Shown piece by piece: positions 61,326 through 64,000 of a stretch of DNA of 64,000 bases. Each line of letters starts with the position of its first letter. Within the stretch, counting starts at the first letter, position 1. A program made the translations under genes and the position numbers. The stretch comes from an uncultured Ruminobacter sp. (lineage in GTDB: Bacteria; Pseudomonadota; Gammaproteobacteria; Enterobacterales; Succinivibrionaceae): contig CACWVT010000006.1 of assembly GCA_902764345.1 (NCBI GenBank), positions 1 through 64,000 on the forward strand, written 5' to 3'. The notes beneath the pieces are model-generated. The model did no database searches and had not been told where the DNA came from. It saw only the letters and a list, made by a program, of their open reading frames with translations.

Positions 61326-62066
61326 TTATTTGCCGAAATTAAGATCATAAAGACGCTGAGTGTTGTTTGCGGCGTCGGTCAGATTAAGATGCTGATAGCT
61401 TTTTATCAGGTACTGAAGCGCTTCCTTGGTTTCGTCGCTTCCCTGATATGACAGAATAAGTTTCTGACAGTGTCTTGCCGTAGATATATAGGCCTGCTTC
61501 TTGTAATAGTATTTTATGACTGACATTTCGTGTTTTGAAAGCATGCTGCGGATAAATATCATGCGGGCATAGGCGTCTGCCGCATACAGGCTGTTAGGAT
61601 ATGAGGTATACAGTCTGTTGAAATCCTTAAATGCGGTTTCGTAATACGCCATGTCGCGTTCATGATTGTCGATATGGAGCAGATCCAGAAATCTGTCGGT
61701 TGCTTTCTGAAGATTGGTGAGACCGCGCATGTAGAGAACGTAGTCGATGTGTTCATCAGACGGATTAAGACGCATGAATTTGTCTATTTCCGCAATGGCC
61801 AGTTCGTTTTCTCTGTCCTTGTAGTAGGTGTAGATAAGGTTCAGCTGAACCTGATGTGCATACGGACCGAAAGGATAGCGGTTATCGATGGCTTCAAGAT
61901 TGAGTCTGGCCTTGTGGTAGTTTTCACTGGCCATGGCCTTGTATGCATCGACATATAATTCATGCGGCTGTTTGTCTGGAATTACATCTCTGTTCTTGGA
62001 TGAACAGGCAGTCATCATAATAATGCTTAAAATAGAAATTCCCAGTTTACTTGCAGTGCTCAGCAT
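61326..62066 (-). CDS. bamD: Outer-membrane assembly lipoprotein BamD
   Basis: 246 residues. Lipoprotein signal with lipobox MMTAC near residue 21, then five TPR-like repeats: ELYVDAYKAMASENYHKARL, NRYPFGPYAHQVQLNLIYTY, LNPSDEHIDYVLYMRGLTNL and onward. Essential partner of BamA in beta-barrel insertion. Divergent from rluD-pgeF, the standard gammaproteobacterial arrangement. Confidence 0.96.
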   Translation of the reverse strand: MLSTASKLGISILSIIMMTACSSKNRDVIPDKQPHELYVDAYKAMASENYHKARLNLEAIDNRYPFGPYAHQVQLNLIYTYYKDRENELAIAEIDKFMRLNPSDEHIDYVLYMRGLTNLQKATDRFLDLLHIDNHERDMAYYETAFKDFNRLYTSYPNSLYAADAYARMIFIRSMLSKHEMSVIKYYYKKQAYISTARHCQKLILSYQGSDETKEALQYLIKSYQHLNLTDAANNTQRLYDLNFGK

Positions 62067-62480
62067 TTTTTATTTCCATTATCTGATTCTGGCAGATTTG
62101 ATTAATTGTTCGTCTGTAATTGCGGCCATCCGCCGGTACGTCACGCCGTTCCGTAGTAATTTGTCCGCAACGGTCAGGCCGGTGGCTTTAGTATCTGATG
62201 TTCAGAGAGTCATAAAGTTCCGCTGACCTTTTACGGCCGTTGGTTACGGATGCGGGACTGACGACCCTGTGCGCAATGCTCTGATTATAATACACAAAAA
62301 CCAATCAATATTCATTCAATAGTTGATAATGCGATGATAATCTTTGGTATTGGTGATTCGGATTCCTTTCAGACGAAATGATTTGCGGACATTTTGAAAG
62401 CATTTTTGCTGACGAATCAAAAAGAATGCATATAAATGACGGCATATGCTAGAATGCACTAAAATTTGAGGTGTTTATAC
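62067..62480. other. bamD-rluD intergenic region
   Basis: 414 bases between divergent genes. It must contain both promoters. TATGCTAGAATGCAC at 62445-62459 has a TAGAAT that could be the rluD -10, but its -35 is unclear. No gene or small RNA is recognised. Confidence 0.4.
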
Positions 62481-63473
62481 ATGAGTCAGACTATAGAATT
62501 AACTTCCGTCATTCCTGAAGACATGCACGGCATGAGACTGGATCAGGCATTAAGTGAGCTTTTTTCAGATTATTCCCGCAACAGACTGAAAGGCTGGATA
62601 CTGGAAGGTCTTGTAACCGTAAACGGCAGACCGGTGCTTGTTCCCAGAGAAAAAATAAATGCCAATGACAGCGTGGTTATAAATGCGGTTATTGACAGTG
62701 AGGATCATTTTATTCCGGAAGAAATTCCCCTCAACATTGTTTATGAGGATGATGATCTGCTGGTTATAAACAAGCCTGCCGGACTTTCAGTTCATCCCGG
62801 TGCCGGTCGCAGAACCGGAACCCTTCTTAACGGACTGCTGTACAGATATCCGGAGAGCATAAATCTTCCGAGAGCCGGCATTGTGCACAGACTTGATATG
62901 GATACTTCCGGATTAATGGTTATTGCCAAGACCATCAGAGCCGTACACAAGCTGGTAAAAGCCATCTCCCGTCATGATGTTGTCCGTGAATACGAGGCAG
63001 TGGTCATCGGGCACATGACCGCAGGCGGTGAGGTTGACGAGCCTATAGGAAGACACCAGACCAACAGAATAATGATGTCCGTTGTACCTGAAGGCTACGG
63101 CAAGGAAGCCGTAACCCATTATCGTGTAATGGAAAAGTTCAGAGCCCATTCAAGACTTCGTTTAAGACTTGAAACAGGCAGAACCCACCAGATTCGCGTG
63201 CATATGTCATACATAAAGCATCCTCTGGTAGGTGATCCTCTTTACGGCGGTAAGAGAGCCAGATTCATTCCTAATGCGTCAGCCGAATTTACCCGTTACG
63301 TAAATACCTTCCCGAGACAGGCTCTTCATGCCATCAAGCTGGAATTCGTACATCCGTTTACCGGAGAGGAGCTGTCCTTTGAAGCTCCGGTTCCTGATGA
63401 CATGATTGAACTTGTTGAGGTGCTTCGTGAGGATACCAGAGAGCATCCGGATGACATTGTCTGGGGATTCTGA
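62481..63473 (+). CDS. rluD: Pseudouridine synthase RluD
   Basis: 330 residues from ATG 62481 (GAGGTG upstream). An S4 RNA-binding domain (MRLDQALSELFSDYSRNRLK) precedes the catalytic domain with Asp in GIVHRLDMDTSGLMVIAKTI. GRTHQIRVHMSYIKHPLVGD and the C-terminal PRQALHAIKLEFVHP are conserved. Makes the helix 69 pseudouridines 1911/1915/1917 of 23S rRNA. Its stop overlaps the pgeF ATG. Confidence 0.97.
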   Translation: MSQTIELTSVIPEDMHGMRLDQALSELFSDYSRNRLKGWILEGLVTVNGRPVLVPREKINANDSVVINAVIDSEDHFIPEEIPLNIVYEDDDLLVINKPAGLSVHPGAGRRTGTLLNGLLYRYPESINLPRAGIVHRLDMDTSGLMVIAKTIRAVHKLVKAISRHDVVREYEAVVIGHMTAGGEVDEPIGRHQTNRIMMSVVPEGYGKEAVTHYRVMEKFRAHSRLRLRLETGRTHQIRVHMSYIKHPLVGDPLYGGKRARFIPNASAEFTRYVNTFPRQALHAIKLEFVHPFTGEELSFEAPVPDDMIELVEVLREDTREHPDDIVWGF

Positions 63474-64000
63474 TGTCCGGGCTTGGCAGGGATAACGGTC
63501 TTATGAGTACTCCGTCAGATAATCCGTCACTTGAGAAGTGTCTTATAAACGTAAATCCTGAGGCGGCGAACCTGCCGTCCGGAGTTCATATGGCTTTTAC
63601 CACCAGAAAATGCGGCAGAAGCAGGGCTCCGTTTGACAGTTTCAATCTCGGCCTTCACGTCGGAGATGACCCGAAGCACGTTGATGAGAACAGAAAACGG
63701 CTTCTCACCGATCTCTCCGGTGTGGAAAGAATTGCGTGGCTGAATCAGATTCATTCCACTGACGTTGTTACGGTGGATGATGGTTACGGTAAGGCTCAGG
63801 ATGCTGATGCCGCGGTAACCAGAAGCAGGGGAATTGCTCTGGCAATAATGACCGCTGACTGTCTTCCCGTCCTTCTGGCATCCGACGACGGTTCGGTGGT
63901 GGGAGCTGCCCACTGCGGCTGGCGCGGACTTGCCGGCGGTGTTCTTGAAAATACCGTCAGGAAGATGAATACCGATCCCGGGAAAATCACGGCATGGCTG
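63473..64000 (+). CDS. pgeF: PgeF/YfiH multicopper-oxidase-like (purine nucleoside phosphorylase) family protein, 3' end beyond the window
   Basis: 176 codons are visible. MAFTTRKCGRSRAPFDSFNL, IAWLNQIHSTDVVTVDDGYG and the metal-binding TADCLPVLLAS (Cys) and AAHCGWRGLAGGV (His, Cys) are the YfiH signature. The family has peptidoglycan-editing and purine nucleoside activities. ATG 63473 overlaps the rluD stop; an internal ATG at 63503 is possible. bamD/rluD/pgeF is a conserved cluster. Confidence 0.94.
   Translation, partial: MSGLGRDNGLMSTPSDNPSLEKCLINVNPEAANLPSGVHMAFTTRKCGRSRAPFDSFNLGLHVGDDPKHVDENRKRLLTDLSGVERIAWLNQIHSTDVVTVDDGYGKAQDADAAVTRSRGIALAIMTADCLPVLLASDDGSVVGAAHCGWRGLAGGVLENTVRKMNTDPGKITAWL

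Overview
This window is part of the chromosome of a gammaproteobacterium. From about 26.8 kb rightward the gene order relA - pyrG - eno - ftsB - ispD - ispF - surE - (DedA) - nlpD - mutS - pncC - recA - recX - alaS - csrA - tRNA-Ser/tRNA-Arg is the classic gammaproteobacterial block. It is followed by dnaB, alr, nadC, prfB-lysS, dapA, trmB, a peptidoglycan-recycling pair (amgK/murU-like), djlA, rluA, bamD, rluD and pgeF. Moderate GC, anaerobe-like small intergenic regions and the absence of rpoS, pcm and truD from their usual places suggest a host-associated lineage such as the Succinivibrionaceae. That family assignment is inference, not a match I could run.

Positions 1 to about 25,310 are an accessory island of several layers. 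(i) 1-9,824 is a leftward phage replication module: sigma-like regulator, small proteins, DUF2800 nuclease-like protein, DUF2815 ssDNA-binding-like protein, a 44-residue membrane peptide, family A DNA polymerase, two hypotheticals and a primase-helicase that runs off the window. Its polymerase has lost catalytic motif C. A DUF4238 gene on the opposite strand sits between two decayed copies of the polymerase 3' end. The sigma-like gene is preceded by about 380 bp containing six successive hairpins, one of which covers its ribosome-binding site. (ii) 10,721-20,763 is a rightward restriction island: a type I system (hsdM, hsdS, hsdR), a DUF262/DUF1524 GmrSD-like protein and an HNH endonuclease. 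hsdS carries two kinds of repeats: three 12-bp TAEL spacer repeats and about 18 copies of a tetranucleotide. The second tract is followed, out of frame, by a third target-recognition half. (iii) 20,764-25,305 is a graveyard: a transposase-like relic, a secreted aldo/keto reductase with a cyclophilin-like domain, a truncated MarR regulator, a truncated DUF4417 gene, a frameshifted toxin-like gene with an intact possible immunity gene, and a truncated phage endolysin. The endolysin abuts a chromosomal orphan gene (25,313-26,224) upstream of relA.

The rest (26,819-64,000) is housekeeping. It covers stringent response, CTP and glycolysis, isoprenoid synthesis, cell division, mismatch and recombinational repair, translation (alaS, prfB with its programmed +1 frameshift, lysS), tRNA and rRNA modification, lysine, NAD and D-alanine synthesis, wall recycling and outer-membrane assembly. 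Most operons end in clear intrinsic terminators, several of them shared by convergent genes.
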